From: Chlamydiia bacterium
GTDB lineage: Bacteria > Chlamydiota > Chlamydiia > Chlamydiales > Simkaniaceae
DNA length: 42,153 nucleotides
Assembly (NCBI GenBank): GCA_030429605.1
Contig: JAUIEV010000006.1
Location: forward strand, 1-42,153
Direction of reading: 5' to 3'
Shown here: positions 1-8,131 of the stretch, one piece after another
How the letters are laid out: each line of letters begins with the position of its first letter
Numbering within the stretch: position 1 is the first letter of the stretch
Made by a program: the position numbers and the translations under genes
The notes under the pieces: model-generated
Databases searched by the model: none
What the model saw: the letters and a program-made list of their open reading frames with translations, nothing else
What the model was told of the DNA's origin: nothing

Positions 1-2
1 TT

Positions 3-827
3 GGTCAGACAAGAACCTTTATTCAAGGAATCTGTGCAGAACTTGGAGACGATGAAAAATACGCGGTGCAAAGAGAAGCATTGCAACGAGTGCTCGGTTC
101 GTTTACACCAAGTGCATCGAGTTCGTCAAGTTCGTCTAGCTCATCGAGTACTCAAATTACTTTTCATAAACTTAGAGATGTTAAAAAACATGCAGTCCTC
201 TTCAAAGAAGCGATAATCGATGCTTTGAGAGGTATAGATATTCCGATGATTGAATCATGTGAGAAGAAAGCCTCTCTTCCAAGAGGTATGTGCGCTAATA
301 TATGGAGCGTACTCAAAGTGTATGCAGGACTTCGTTCAATCGACGAGCTCTCAATTGAAGATTTTGATAAAGCAGCAGCCAGCCTTTTAGATTTAGGAGA
401 AAGAGAAAGAGCTCTTACCCTTGCTCGTTCGGCTCCAGCATCACTTCTTCCTGATTCTACATTGGATGAAATTGCCCTTGATTTTCTAAGTGTGGGAAAG
501 AAAGGAAAGGCGCTTGAAGCTGCATCTGAAGCATCTCCTCGAATGAAAGTTCATATTTTGTATCAGTTTCTTCGATTAGGTGAGAGTCAACTTGCGCTAC
601 AATTAGCCCGTTCAATACCTGAAGTTGAACTAAAGGATGAAGCGCTGCAGGTTATTGCTTTTGACTACATACAAAGCGATAATTTCGAAAAAGCGACCTG
701 CATTGCACATGAAATTTCAAACCTTGACGTGCGAATGATCCTTCTGGATGAAATTGCATCTGAGGCTCCAGCAGAGGAGATGAAAAGTATGAAGCCATCT
801 CAAGATAATGTGAGAGATTCTTGGTAA
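3..827 (+). CDS. Helical-repeat protein with polyserine linker (5' end outside window)
   Basis: I do not recognise this gene. The reading frame is open from the window edge, so the true start lies upstream; a GTG at 66 is available, but residues before it continue the same frame and I treat the gene as truncated by the window. After about 38 residues comes a run of eleven serines (117-149), written with mixed TCG, AGT, TCA, TCT and AGC codons, so it is not a simple triplet expansion. The remaining 220 or so residues look all-helical, with repeated pieces such as ALTLARSAP, KALEAASEASP, LALQLARSIPE and KATCIAHEI, spaced 32-35 residues apart like TPR or SEL1-type solenoid repeats. Such repeats usually bind proteins. 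It converges on the drug-export operon. A host-directed or scaffold role is possible but unproven. Confidence 0.7.
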   Translation, partial: GQTRTFIQGICAELGDDEKYAVQREALQRVLGSFTPSASSSSSSSSSSSTQITFHKLRDVKKHAVLFKEAIIDALRGIDIPMIESCEKKASLPRGMCANIWSVLKVYAGLRSIDELSIEDFDKAAASLLDLGERERALTLARSAPASLLPDSTLDEIALDFLSVGKKGKALEAASEASPRMKVHILYQFLRLGESQLALQLARSIPEVELKDEALQVIAFDYIQSDNFEKATCIAHEISNLDVRMILLDEIASEAPAEEMKSMKPSQDNVRDSW

Positions 828-892
828 AAAAGGCCTTTCAAATTTTTTTAAAGAGGTGGTGCTTGAAACGAGTTCAAGAAGCGGCCGTTTCA

Positions 893-2506
893 CTAGGCAT
901 AGCTTTTCCCAAGCTTTCGTAGAACATACTTTCGAAGCATTAGAAAAACAAGTAAGCAGGTCATGCACGTCAAAACAACACCAGCTGCGAAAAATGCATC
1001 ATTAAATGCTGCAATATGTGCTTGGCGTTGAAGTAGATTGTCGATTTCTTGTGATGCATGAATGGATGCTATTTTGGAAGGAAGGCTGTATTCCATTGTA
1101 AAGCGCTGCATAAGTGAAGAGGTGACGTCTTGATACGCAGCATCCATAGGACGAATCATTTCACTAAACCGTTCAGTGTGATAGACCGTTCTTTCTGTGA
1201 TGAGTATTCCGAGAATATTACTTGAGAATGCAGCACCCATTTGCCGAAGAATCGTGAGCATCACTGTTGCTTTCGCAAGCTCGATTTTTGAATTGGGGGG
1301 GATTTTCATCAATCCAAGAGAAGTGACAGGTCCCAGTGCCATGCCCACTCCAATCCCTCGGGTGACCAAGATAGCGTATAGGTCAAGGTGCGTGCTATAG
1401 ATTGTAAAACTGTGGTTGATGAAACAGCTGTAGCAAACAAGGCCAAGTCCAAGAACTGTCGGCCAACGAATGCCTATTCTTGAAACAAAAATACCAGTCA
1501 AAGCACCAGAGATTCCCACTGCAATCCCAAAAACAGCAAAGTGGCTCCCGACTTGAATGTTTGGCCACATAAGGTCCGTATGGAGTACATTTGAGAAAAA
1601 AACAGGTGTGCCGAACACCAGTCCTCCTAAAAAAAACATGGCAATTGATGCAAGAAGAAATGGACGAATGGCAAAATGTTTTAGTAGAAAAAGTGGATGC
1701 GTTGTCGTCAACTCCCAGTAAATAAATCCAATAAGTGATGCGACGATCACGCAGGCATGCATAATTGAATAAAAAGAATACCATCCTTGTGTATTCCACG
1801 GAGCCTTCACATTCATTGTAAAGAGAAGAGCTGAAAAAATAATGCCAAGAAAGGCTAAATATCCAGGGAAGTCAAAAGGGGACACCTCTTTTGGTTTGGT
1901 CTCGTGGAAAAAGAGGAGAATGCCAAGAAGAGACACAACGCCTATAATAAAAATCCAAAAAAAGATTCCTTGAAATGGATACTCTTGTGAATACAATCCG
2001 CCGAGCAAGGCACCGAATGTAAATCCGGCTCCAAAACCCAGTGCCGTATACAGTGAAAGAGCAAGAGGAAGGAGTTTTTTAGAAAACGTAAAGGCAAGAA
2101 TACTGATTGATTGCGGCATAAGTATGCCTGATCCGGCTCCTGCAACAAATCGCCATAACAGCATGAGTTCATAGGTTGGAGCAAAACAAACGCAGAGATT
2201 TGCAAAGAAAAACAAGGAGCAGCCAAGAAAAAATGTATACTTGAATCCATATTGAGCACCTACGCGTGCTGATATAGGAATTGTTGTTGCAAGCATCATG
2301 AGATAGGCTGTTGTGATCCAATCTGATTCTGTAACGCCTAAGTTATAGTATCCTTGAATGTCAGGTGTCGCTATATTGACGCCGACAGATGCAAAGAGTG
2401 CCGTTTGAGTAATTAAAATAATAACAGCGAGAATCAGCCACGGGAGTATTGGATTGTCTTTCTCAATGCACGGTTTGTCAAGGTATTTTTGGAAGAAAAC
2501 TCTCAT
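893..2506 (-). CDS. emrB: MFS multidrug exporter, DHA2 (EmrB/QacA) family
   Basis: Inner-membrane proton-driven exporter of the 14-helix DHA2 type. The 537 residues are almost entirely hydrophobic segments joined by short loops, with a cytoplasmic N-terminus of about 20 residues. Family signs are the substrate-path segment after helix 1 (VGVNIATPDIQ), WITTAYLMMLA, the loop-2/3 region with a conserved Arg (ARVGAQYG), and a motif-C-like glycine-rich helix (ALGFGAGFTFGALLGG). It is the last gene of a three-gene operon; its ATG overlaps the TGA of the EmrA-like gene by four bases, which indicates translational coupling. With the EmrA-like and TolC-like proteins it should form a tripartite pump across both membranes. 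The substrate cannot be told from sequence. The family call is firm; the symbol is by analogy. Confidence 0.85.
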   Translation of the reverse strand: MRVFFQKYLDKPCIEKDNPILPWLILAVIILITQTALFASVGVNIATPDIQGYYNLGVTESDWITTAYLMMLATTIPISARVGAQYGFKYTFFLGCSLFFFANLCVCFAPTYELMLLWRFVAGAGSGILMPQSISILAFTFSKKLLPLALSLYTALGFGAGFTFGALLGGLYSQEYPFQGIFFWIFIIGVVSLLGILLFFHETKPKEVSPFDFPGYLAFLGIIFSALLFTMNVKAPWNTQGWYSFYSIMHACVIVASLIGFIYWELTTTHPLFLLKHFAIRPFLLASIAMFFLGGLVFGTPVFFSNVLHTDLMWPNIQVGSHFAVFGIAVGISGALTGIFVSRIGIRWPTVLGLGLVCYSCFINHSFTIYSTHLDLYAILVTRGIGVGMALGPVTSLGLMKIPPNSKIELAKATVMLTILRQMGAAFSSNILGILITERTVYHTERFSEMIRPMDAAYQDVTSSLMQRFTMEYSLPSKIASIHASQEIDNLLQRQAHIAAFNDAFFAAGVVLTCMTCLLVFLMLRKYVLRKLGKSYA

Positions 2507-3447
2507 GAGCGTACGCGAATGTTTACCTCAGCTGACATACCCGGGAGAAGATAGAGTGGTTGCTCTTTCGGGAAGTTAGGTGGTCTCTCAATCGTAATTT
2601 TTACAGGAATCCTCTGTGATACTTTTGTGTAGTTTCCTGTCGCATTATTTTGAGGAAGAAGTGAGAACTGAGACGCTGCAGCTCCTTTGATAACAAACAC
2701 TTTCCCATGAAACGTATAATCAGGGTATGCATCAATTGAAATGTCTACTGTATCTCCTACGCGAATATGTTGTAGTTTTTTTTCATCAAGTCTTGCAAGG
2801 ACCCAAATATTCTCGAGGTCATAGAGCGTAAACATTGTTTGTCCCGGGTTCATGACATCTCCTGCCAAAACCCATCTTTTTGCAATGTATCCACTCCGAG
2901 GAGCAAAGACGAGCGTATGAAGGAGGTGGGCATCAATGACTCCAAGCTCTGTTTTTGCGAGCTGTAATGCACTTTCTGCTCTATTTAAAGATGCCTCTGC
3001 CATCTTAAAATTTTTCTCGTGATGGTCATACTCTTGTCCGGAGATGATTTTTTCCATGATTCCTTTTTCAGCTCGAATGAAGTCGTTTCGTACCTTTTCT
3101 AAATGTGCGACTTGGTATGCAATCTCTGTTTCCTGTTGAATGATGTTTGCTTCAGCTTCAATTTTTTGAGACATGAGGATACTGTCGTCCAATTGAGCAA
3201 TAAGCTGTCCCTTACTGACAAAATCTCCCTCGTCGACTTCAAGAGTAATAATTCTAGCAAGAATATCAGGGCTAAGATCGACTGAAAACCCTTCTATTTC
3301 TGCGTCATTTGTCCACACGTAGTTGTTTTCACGATACAGAAGATAGGTAAGTGGAATACCAATCATTGCAAGAATAACGAGGCCTACAATATAGAGTCCA
3401 ATTTTTGATCGAGCCGGTTTCGGTGTGTTCTCTACGGTACTACTCAT
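2503..3447 (-). CDS. emrA: HlyD/EmrA-family membrane fusion protein
   Basis: Periplasmic adaptor that links the inner-membrane exporter to the outer-membrane channel. The 314 residues show a short cytoplasmic tail, one transmembrane helix at about 16-38 (IGLYIVGLVILAMIG), a first lipoyl half (VDEGDFVSKGQLIAQLDD), a coiled-coil hairpin at about 90-150 rich in Glu and Lys, the second lipoyl half (HTLVFAPRSGYIAKR) and a beta-barrel region (WVLARLDEKKLQHIRVGDTV). This is the EmrA arrangement. The start overlaps the end of the TolC-like gene by eight bases and the stop overlaps the start of the EmrB-like gene by four, so the three are almost certainly co-transcribed. Length is slightly short for EmrA (about 390 in E. 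coli), owing to a shorter coiled-coil hairpin. Confidence 0.86.
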   Translation of the reverse strand: MSSTVENTPKPARSKIGLYIVGLVILAMIGIPLTYLLYRENNYVWTNDAEIEGFSVDLSPDILARIITLEVDEGDFVSKGQLIAQLDDSILMSQKIEAEANIIQQETEIAYQVAHLEKVRNDFIRAEKGIMEKIISGQEYDHHEKNFKMAEASLNRAESALQLAKTELGVIDAHLLHTLVFAPRSGYIAKRWVLAGDVMNPGQTMFTLYDLENIWVLARLDEKKLQHIRVGDTVDISIDAYPDYTFHGKVFVIKGAAASQFSLLPQNNATGNYTKVSQRIPVKITIERPPNFPKEQPLYLLPGMSAEVNIRVRS

Positions 3448-4843
3448 CTATTTTTTCTCCTCCTGTCGCATGTAAGAGCCCATAGTATGCCTTGATAACA
3501 TCAAACTCAGCTTCAATAGCTGCTGTTTTTGCTTGTATAAGGCCATTGACTGCTATTTGATAGTCAAAAATATCTATATATCCGACTTCAAGCTGTTCTT
3601 TTGATTGATACAGAGTTTGTGTTGCAAGTGTGTCGTTTGATCGTGCTGATGTAAATTGAGCCATAGATTCTTCAAGGGAGTGTATTTGAGCGCGCACATC
3701 TTGAATCACTTCTTGTTGTTCTTTTTCTAGACGAAAACGAGCTGCATTTTTTTTGTATTTTGCTCGCTGTACGCGGTGTTCTCTTCCAAAGCTATCAAAG
3801 AGTGTCCATGAAAAGTTGAGCCCAACTCCTGCATCAAATTTCATGTTTGAAAATCGACTCGAAGGGTAGAACTCAAAAGGATCAGGAATACCACCGGCGT
3901 TTGCGCTTATGCTGAGCTTTGGTGCATAGGCTCCGTACGCAGCCTTTACCTCCTCATGTGCAATGGAAAACTCTGTTTTGATTTTGTGTAACACGGGATT
4001 TGATGCAAGTGCTTTCTGATTTAATGAGAGCATTTCAGGGTGAGTAAAAAGGTGAGCCAGTATACTTCGTTCTTTTCCCGGAAAAAAGGGTGTATAGATT
4101 GGGCCTTCATCTCCATTTGAAGTAAAGAGGGTGTCTACCCGGTCTATTTTAGACGAGAGAAATGGAATCTCTTCGAGTGGGATTGCATTTTCAGTCAGTG
4201 TAATCTCAAGCTCTCCTGGAGTGAATCCAAGGACTTTTGAAAGTGCATCCACGTCGTTTTTCAACGATTTTCTTGCTGAGTAGTACGTTTGGAGGGCATT
4301 TGATACAGCGACCATGCTTTGGTTTACGTTGTATTCAATAGAGGTTCCTATTTCATACCGGTCTCGCATTTGTTGCGCGAGTTGGTTTAACAGTGCGACG
4401 TGTTCTTCGGCTGCATCAATGAGGTGATAATCTGTGAGGACTTTATAGTATTGTGTTCGAACTGCAAGGAGCACATCGTTCACAGCACTTGTGTATAAAT
4501 CGTGAGCAAGTTGGACGCCATATTTTGAAAGAATAATGCCAAAATAGGTATCAGAATGGAAAAGCTGTTGCGTCAATCCAATATGGGTTAAAAAATTACT
4601 CTTCGCACCGGACAGAGGGTTTTCTATAGTATCCTGGTACATGAAATATGACATTCGAAGTTGTGGAAGCCATTTAGAGATTTTTTCTTTTTTATAGGAT
4701 GATGCGGCAGATATTTGCTCTTTGAGGTCCAAAAGTAATTTGTTGTTTTCAAGGGCAAGTTGTTCTGCATCTTTGAGAGAAAGACGGAGTGGCTCACTTG
4801 CAATAAGAAGAGATGATAGTAAAACAAGGCATATATACTTCAT
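3440..4843 (-). CDS. TolC-like outer membrane efflux protein
   Basis: Outer-membrane channel of the OEP/TolC family and first gene of the export operon. I choose the ATG at 4843, which starts a clear signal peptide (MKYICLVLLSSLLIASE), rather than the ATG seven codons upstream at 4864, whose extra residues sit before the basic n-region. Two OEP halves are seen: a first helical half beginning LSLKDAEQLALENNKLL, and a second beginning near HPEMLSLNQKALASNPVLHKIK, each followed by beta-strand segments. The central coiled-coil parts contain long Gln- and Glu-rich helices. At 467 residues it matches the usual length. A dedicated outer-membrane channel inside an emr operon means the pump need not share a general TolC. 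No convincing promoter was found in the 117 bases before the start. Confidence 0.82.
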   Translation of the reverse strand: MKYICLVLLSSLLIASEPLRLSLKDAEQLALENNKLLLDLKEQISAASSYKKEKISKWLPQLRMSYFMYQDTIENPLSGAKSNFLTHIGLTQQLFHSDTYFGIILSKYGVQLAHDLYTSAVNDVLLAVRTQYYKVLTDYHLIDAAEEHVALLNQLAQQMRDRYEIGTSIEYNVNQSMVAVSNALQTYYSARKSLKNDVDALSKVLGFTPGELEITLTENAIPLEEIPFLSSKIDRVDTLFTSNGDEGPIYTPFFPGKERSILAHLFTHPEMLSLNQKALASNPVLHKIKTEFSIAHEEVKAAYGAYAPKLSISANAGGIPDPFEFYPSSRFSNMKFDAGVGLNFSWTLFDSFGREHRVQRAKYKKNAARFRLEKEQQEVIQDVRAQIHSLEESMAQFTSARSNDTLATQTLYQSKEQLEVGYIDIFDYQIAVNGLIQAKTAAIEAEFDVIKAYYGLLHATGGEKIDE

Positions 4844-4960
4844 AACGTACCACTTTGTGTGCATACGGCATCCAAAGAGTAAAGCGCAAGAAAAATCACG
4901 GGATTAGAAAAAAGGCAAATTATGCTCTAGAATGTGAAAGAACCTGTCCTTTTTGATGCA

Positions 4961-5695
4961 TTAATCACCGCTGATTGGCGCTTGTTGAAAAGTTAAATGA
5001 TGAGGGAGGATGAGTTCAGTTTTATAAATGGGTTGGATAAGAACGTTGACATTCTCAACGGACATATCAAGGACATGACCGCCAGTTTTAAAATCAGAGG
5101 AGATAAATGAAAAATTGAACTCTGAATCGTACACAGATGTAAGAAATTGTGGCGTAAAAAATCCTACAACAGTCCCTTTCACATCATAGAGTGTAAACTC
5201 GTTTTGATCTTTTTTTGCTTCTTCGAGTTTAGTGTACGGGGGCTTCATTTCACGAAGAACGCGAAGTTTAACACGTGGGAAAATCCCTTGAATTTTGATT
5301 GCGTAGAGTGTGTTGTGTGATGGAAATTGCTGCATAATGCGGCGTGTGACACTTGCAAAGCCTTTTTCTTTTCTCATCACAAAGTGCGTCTCTGGATTAA
5401 ATGGAACAACTCGAGCGAAAGGACATGTTTCGTCAGGATCCAATACTTCCGCTTTTCCGGACGTGTGTAAATGATAGTAGTGTCCATCAACAGCGATCAT
5501 TTCACCTTTTAGGTTGTGCACGAATCCAACGCCAAGTGTTCCTTGCTTCATGACTTCTTTGTAGGGAAAATGTGCATCGAACACACCTGCATGTATCGCA
5601 TTCATGGTTGAAATTTGGTATATTCCAGGCTCTGTATCTGCAGCGAAGAGAGAGATAGATGCTACAAGTGTTGCAATTGATGTAAAGAATTTCAT
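4961..5695 (-). CDS. Exported acetolactate decarboxylase-like protein, two zinc His replaced
   Basis: Homologue of alpha-acetolactate decarboxylase (ALDC), the zinc enzyme that turns acetolactate into acetoin. Family marks are YQISTMNAIHAGVFD near the N-terminus, KGEMIAVDGHYYHL, a KLRVLRE segment, DVKGTVVGFFTPQFL and GGHVLDM. The start is set at 5695: AAGGACG lies just upstream and the protein then begins with a signal peptide (MKFFTSIATLVASISLFA), so the mature protein is probably periplasmic. From what I know of Brevibacillus ALDC, Glu65 and Arg145 are active-site residues and His194, His196 and His207 bind zinc. Here Glu65, Arg145 and His207 are kept, but the His-x-His pair reads Asn194-Phe-Ser196. 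The C-terminus (244 residues) also stops before the position of the family's final Glu. It may be a non-catalytic or binding protein. No acetolactate synthase gene is nearby. Confidence 0.78.
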   Translation of the reverse strand: MKFFTSIATLVASISLFAADTEPGIYQISTMNAIHAGVFDAHFPYKEVMKQGTLGVGFVHNLKGEMIAVDGHYYHLHTSGKAEVLDPDETCPFARVVPFNPETHFVMRKEKGFASVTRRIMQQFPSHNTLYAIKIQGIFPRVKLRVLREMKPPYTKLEEAKKDQNEFTLYDVKGTVVGFFTPQFLTSVYDSEFNFSFISSDFKTGGHVLDMSVENVNVLIQPIYKTELILPHHLTFQQAPISGD

Positions 5696-5729
5696 GTAAG
5701 GACGTCCTTGGTATCTCTTTTTGTTTGTA

Positions 5730-5758
5730 TTGAAATAGCAGGTAAAAGATTTTATTGT
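5730..5758 (+). promoter_or_regulatory. Possible divergent promoter for the 5805 gene
   Basis: On the plus strand TTGAAA (5730-5735) and TATTGT (5753-5758) are 17 bases apart. Its -10 box shares bases with the -10 box of the minus-strand promoter, so the two could not be occupied by polymerase at once. This is a weaker match than its partner. Confidence 0.3.
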
Positions 5759-5782
5759 AAAAAAAATTCTCCATTGCGACAA
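5754..5782 (-). promoter_or_regulatory. Promoter for the ALDC-like gene
   Basis: On the minus strand TTGTCG (5777-5782) and TACAAT (5754-5759) are 17 bases apart, close to the sigma-66/sigma-70 consensus. Transcription would start near 5747 and leave a leader of about 50 bases before the ATG at 5695. This supports the downstream start with the signal peptide over a longer open frame that reaches 5806. Confidence 0.5.
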
Positions 5783-5804
5783 AGAAGAAAAGAGAGGATT
5801 GGTC

Positions 5805-6359
5805 ATGCACCGAGAAATTCAATCACATCCAAAACATCCATTTAGGGCACGAGCACTTGTTGCGCTTATTATGCTGGCACTTGCATTTGTAGGGCTTGTT
5901 ATCACAGATATCCGAAGGGATGGTGCGCTCACGTATTGGCAGATTATGGTACCTGTCTTTGCGCTACTGTGTCTGGGGCTTTCACTGTACATACGAAGAA
6001 CAATCACTGTGATCAGGCCAATCAGTATTTGGCATGAAGTGCTTCACTGGGTAGGACTTGGAGCAAGTGTAGCCCTTGTCTGGTTTTATGTTCATCTTGG
6101 TACAATCGGCCGGTTTGAGGCAGGTCTTTTTGTTCTCACGCTCCTTGCGCTCACGACTTTTTTAGTGGGGATCTACGTTGATTATTCTTTTCTTGTTATT
6201 GGTATTATGCTTGGTTTTTTTGCCGGTGCTGCGGCTTTTGTTGAAGAATACCTGTTTTCTGTAATGCTTCCTCTGACAGTACTTGTAGGTGTTGGTCTGT
6301 ACTACTTAATACGACATAGACACAAAAAGCACCAAGCAGGTCACAATGAGAGACAATGA
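5805..6359 (+). CDS. Small multi-pass membrane protein of unknown function
   Basis: I do not recognise this gene. The start is ATG 5805, served by AGAGAGG at 5791-5797; a TTG two codons earlier has no better site. The 184 residues have a basic N-terminus (HREIQSHPKHPFRARA) and about six hydrophobic segments: ALVALIMLALAFVGLVI, IMVPVFALLCLGLSLYI, VLHWVGLGASVALVWFYV, FEAGLFVLTLLALTTFLV, FLVIGIMLGFFAGAAAFV and LFSVMLPLTVLVGVGLYYL. It ends in a His- and Lys-rich tail (RHRHKKHQAGHNERQ). The last 14 bases overlap the start of the next gene, so the two are translated together and may act together. Nothing in the motifs points to a transporter or enzyme family. Confidence 0.72.
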   Translation: MHREIQSHPKHPFRARALVALIMLALAFVGLVITDIRRDGALTYWQIMVPVFALLCLGLSLYIRRTITVIRPISIWHEVLHWVGLGASVALVWFYVHLGTIGRFEAGLFVLTLLALTTFLVGIYVDYSFLVIGIMLGFFAGAAAFVEEYLFSVMLPLTVLVGVGLYYLIRHRHKKHQAGHNERQ

Positions 6360-6801
6360 CCTTTTTACAATTGAAGAATTTGCCCATGCATTTCATCCTT
6401 CTAAAGAAGCTGTTGAAGAGGGAGTGAAGCTCCTTCTTTCACATGTCGAAGAGCTTCTTGTTTTAGCTTCAGCGTTTATTCAAGATGGTGCCCATCTTGA
6501 GGAATACAGAGGGACTGATAATGAGCTTCTTGAAACAGCAAGTGTAAAAACAAAGCAAGCGCTGGATGCCATCATGATAGCAGAAGGATTGCTGGAATGC
6601 TCATGTATCGGAACGGATGGATCGCAAAAAAAAATGCACGCATTGCTGCTTACGCTCAAGAAAAAAATCGATAACCTTGGAGTTGATGAAGACTATCATC
6701 CAGAATCGCTTCAATTTATCGTCAGTCCAACAAAAAACTTCGGGATCGATTCGTTTGATACCCACCTTGTTTTCTATTATAGAGAAAAAGAAGAGGAGTA
6801 A
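6346..6801 (+). CDS. Hypothetical soluble helical protein
   Basis: I do not recognise this gene. The ATG at 6346 lies inside the last codons of the membrane-protein gene (14-base overlap), which suggests coupled translation. The 151 residues are soluble and acidic, mostly predicted helix (EAVEEGVKLLLSHVEELLVLASAF; SVKTKQALDAIMIAEGLLE), with a lone Cys-Ser-Cys (CSCIGTDG) in the middle and a beta-like C-terminus (SFDTHLVFYYREKEEE). The Cys pair might bind metal, but two cysteines alone are weak evidence. It converges on dnaJ, leaving 58 bases with no clear terminator hairpin. Confidence 0.65.
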   Translation: MRDNDLFTIEEFAHAFHPSKEAVEEGVKLLLSHVEELLVLASAFIQDGAHLEEYRGTDNELLETASVKTKQALDAIMIAEGLLECSCIGTDGSQKKMHALLLTLKKKIDNLGVDEDYHPESLQFIVSPTKNFGIDSFDTHLVFYYREKEEE

Positions 6802-6859
6802 GGCCTCCTCATATCTTAGTTCTTCTGAAAAAACATATTTTTACACTGAATCAGCATCT

Positions 6860-8008
6860 TCAAAAAAAAACTTTCAGCTTTTCAAAAAAGGATTTTTTCT
6901 TCGGTGAGTTCTTTGGATTTTCTAATGCCTGAAATTCCTCAAGAAGCTTTTTTTGCTCACTTGATAGACTCACAGGTGTCTCAACGGTCAAGTGGACAAG
7001 AAGGTCTCCTTTGCCATGTCCGTGGACATTTGGCATCCCTTCACCTCTAATACGAAGGACCTTGCCTGTTTGTGTCCCTTCGGGAACAGTGAGTTTTACT
7101 GCACTTCCGTTGATGGTAGGGATTTCTTTTTTCACACCAAGTGCCGCTTCAGAAAAGCTAATGGGAACATTGAGGTGGAGGTCATCGCCATCTCGTTCAA
7201 AAAATTCGTGTGGTTCGACGCGAACATACACATAGAGATCACCTGCTGGACCGCCATTTTCACCAGCGTCACCATAGCCGCCCATTTTTATTCGCATGCC
7301 ATCATCGATGCCTGCAGGAATATGGATAGAAACACGTTCTTTTCTCTTTTCTTTTCCTGTTCCGTGGCATGTTCCACATGGATTTGTAATCATCTTTCCG
7401 GCACCATGGCACTGTGGACATGTCGTTGACATGGAGAAGAATCCGCGAGTCTGGTGAACTTGCCCTGCGCCACCGCACGTTGAGCACGTTTTGATATCAG
7501 AAGCAGACTTTGCTCCCGAGCCGTCACACGTTTTACATGTTGAATTGAGTGAAATAGAAAGGTCTTTGTCGATACCGGTTGCAGCTTCTTCAAATGAGAT
7601 CGTAACCGACGCTTTTTTACTCATCCCTTGACGAGGGTGAGAGCCGCCTTGGCCGCCTGCCTCAAATCCAAATATTGAATCAAAAATAGAGTCCCCACCG
7701 CGACCGCCGCCGCCGAACGCGCCCATGAATGTTCGAAGCGCATCTTCCATAGAGGAGAATCCTTGAGGGCCACCGCCGCCCATTCCTCCTGAAAAAGCAT
7801 CTTTACCGTACTGGTCATACATTTGACGCTTTTGATCATCAGAGAGAATTTCGTAGGCTTCGGAGATCTCTTTGAACTTTTTTTCAGCGTCATTATCATC
7901 TGGGTTTTTGTCAGGATGATATTTGACGGCAAGTTTTCGGTAGGCTTTTTTAATCTCGTCTTTTGAGGCTCCTTTGGAGAGTCCTAAAGTTTGGTAATAA
8001 TCGCTCAT
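6860..8008 (-). CDS. dnaJ: Chaperone DnaJ (Hsp40)
   Basis: Co-chaperone that delivers unfolded clients to DnaK and stimulates its ATPase. All DnaJ domains are present in order: J domain (residues 1-70) with the HPD motif at 31-33; a Gly/Phe linker at about 75-130 ([11 protein letters not shown]); four CxxCxGxG zinc-finger repeats at about 147-210 ([32 protein letters not shown]); and the C-terminal client-binding domain. Length (382) is normal. It lies 123 bases downstream of rpsU in the same direction, as in Chlamydia. In front of it lie two perfect CIRCE half-sites with an unusually long spacer and a likely promoter of its own, so heat-shock control by HrcA is plausible. Confidence 0.97.
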   Translation of the reverse strand: MSDYYQTLGLSKGASKDEIKKAYRKLAVKYHPDKNPDDNDAEKKFKEISEAYEILSDDQKRQMYDQYGKDAFSGGMGGGGPQGFSSMEDALRTFMGAFGGGGRGGDSIFDSIFGFEAGGQGGSHPRQGMSKKASVTISFEEAATGIDKDLSISLNSTCKTCDGSGAKSASDIKTCSTCGGAGQVHQTRGFFSMSTTCPQCHGAGKMITNPCGTCHGTGKEKRKERVSIHIPAGIDDGMRIKMGGYGDAGENGGPAGDLYVYVRVEPHEFFERDGDDLHLNVPISFSEAALGVKKEIPTINGSAVKLTVPEGTQTGKVLRIRGEGMPNVHGHGKGDLLVHLTVETPVSLSSEQKKLLEEFQALENPKNSPKKKSFFEKLKVFF

Positions 8009-8040
8009 AGCCCGCTAATTTCTTGGTTCTTAGAGATGTG

Positions 8041-8068
8041 ATTTTAGCACTCAGTATGATTTTTCAAA
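8041..8068 (-). promoter_or_regulatory. Likely dnaJ promoter overlapping a CIRCE half-site
   Basis: On the minus strand TTTGAA (8063-8068) and TAAAAT (8041-8046) are 16 bases apart. The half-site CTGAGTGCTAA ends within the -10 box, so a repressor bound there would block polymerase. Transcription would start near 8034, about 25 bases before the dnaJ ATG. Confidence 0.4.
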
Positions 8069-8103
8069 AGGAAAAACTAGCAAATATGCAATCTGAGTGC
8101 TAA
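8044..8103 (-). promoter_or_regulatory. Split CIRCE-like operator (two perfect half-sites, 42-base spacer)
   Basis: TTAGCACTC (8044-8052) and GAGTGCTAA (8095-8103) match the CIRCE consensus half-sites exactly. The inverted repeat is in fact 11 bp long (TTAGCACTCAG at 8044-8054 against CTGAGTGCTAA at 8093-8103). The consensus spacer is 9 bases; here it is 42, an excess of 33 bases, or roughly three helical turns. CIRCE is the operator of the heat-shock repressor HrcA. The dnaJ-proximal half-site lies inside the likely dnaJ promoter. Neither arm is followed by a T-run, which argues against a terminator. Whether HrcA can bridge such a gap is unknown. Confidence 0.6.
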
Positions 8104-8131
8104 GAAAAAAGATTCTGGAGAAAAGGTGCTT

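Noticed and set aside
862..878. Hairpin CTTGAA/TTCAAG between the first gene and emrB
   Set aside because: Six-bp stem with no T-run on either strand; too weak to call a terminator.
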